Source: Pseudomonadota bacterium (GTDB lineage: Bacteria > Pseudomonadota > Alphaproteobacteria > Rhizobiales > Hyphomicrobiaceae). Taken from it: 5,748 nt of DNA. The notes beneath the pieces are model-generated. The model was not told where the DNA came from, searched no databases, and was given only the letters and a program-made list of their open reading frames with translations. The stretch spans positions 1-5,748 of the forward strand of contig JAKALI010000298.1 in the NCBI GenBank assembly GCA_021813195.1, read 5' to 3'. The stretch's first letter is position 1. Each line of letters begins with the position of its first letter. This document shows, piece after piece, positions 5,629 to 5,748 of the stretch. Made by a program: the position numbers and the translations under genes.

Positions 5629-5748
5629 CTATTCGCCGGAGCGGCGCGACCAGATCAGCGAGAGGGTGTCTTCACCCTCGACCTCGACTAGCGACGCGTA
5701 GATTGGCGCCTGGATGCTAGGGTCGTCGATTTTCACGCTCAGAAAATG
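5629..5748 (-). CDS. DUF736 family protein, C-terminal part only
   Basis: Too short for ordinary ORF calling, this is the last 39 residues of a gene running off the window: it reads [20 protein letters not shown], then [18 protein letters not shown] and a TAG stop. The pattern LSVK-[LI]-DDPS, APIYA-LVE and SLIWSR at the end matches the C-terminus of DUF736, small (about 100-aa) proteins of unknown function frequently found near conjugation and antirestriction genes on alphaproteobacterial plasmids and integrative elements. The N-terminal 60-70 residues should lie just beyond base 5748. A strong terminator follows the stop. Confidence 0.85.
   Translation of the reverse strand, partial: HFLSVKIDDPSIQAPIYASLVEVEGEDTLSLIWSRRSGE

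Overview
The window is GC-rich apart from one short AT-rich block. It looks like alphaproteobacterial DNA, probably Hyphomicrobiales/Rhizobiales. The reasons are an orphan tricarboxylate-type (Bug/TctC) binding protein beside a 4,5-dihydroxyphthalate decarboxylase-like gene, and an ArdC-like plus DUF736 pair of the kind common on rhizobial plasmids and integrative elements. The genus is an inference from gene content.

Left half (1-2760): a small catabolic/uptake module. On the minus strand, a Bug-family periplasmic binding protein (644-1621) is followed 12 nt later by a GTG-started 4,5-dihydroxyphthalate decarboxylase-like gene (1-631, cut by the window edge). A LysR-type regulator (1840-2760, plus) is divergent from them. 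The 218-bp divergent spacer carries a 20-bp imperfect palindrome, which is the likely operator. The simplest model is an aromatic-acid uptake and breakdown operon controlled by its divergent LysR protein. The ligand is unknown.

Junction (2761-3243): no convincing gene. About 200 bp on the minus strand (2766-2970) reads as the 5' end of a bacterial group II intron (GTGCG start, followed by a chain of domain-I-like hairpins) with no maturase and no 3' end, so it is a relic. About 160 unexplained bases follow. Next comes a strikingly AT-rich block holding six 10-bp TTTTTGCA-type direct repeats, arranged as two helically phased triads (3133-3162 and 3175-3204).

Right half (3244-5748): mobile-element backbone. 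A basic 188-aa protein of unknown function (3244-3810, plus) lies just downstream of the repeats and could be the protein that binds them. It converges on an ArdC-like antirestriction protein/metallopeptidase (4050-4985, minus). Upstream of ardC is a 643-bp non-coding stretch rich in inverted repeats, then a strong Rho-independent terminator (5584-5613) and the C-terminal end of a DUF736 protein (5629-5748, minus, cut by the window edge). The window therefore spans a boundary between a metabolic module and a conjugative or integrative element. The best candidates for something undescribed are the phased-repeat block with its basic ORF and the inverted-repeat-rich leader of ardC.
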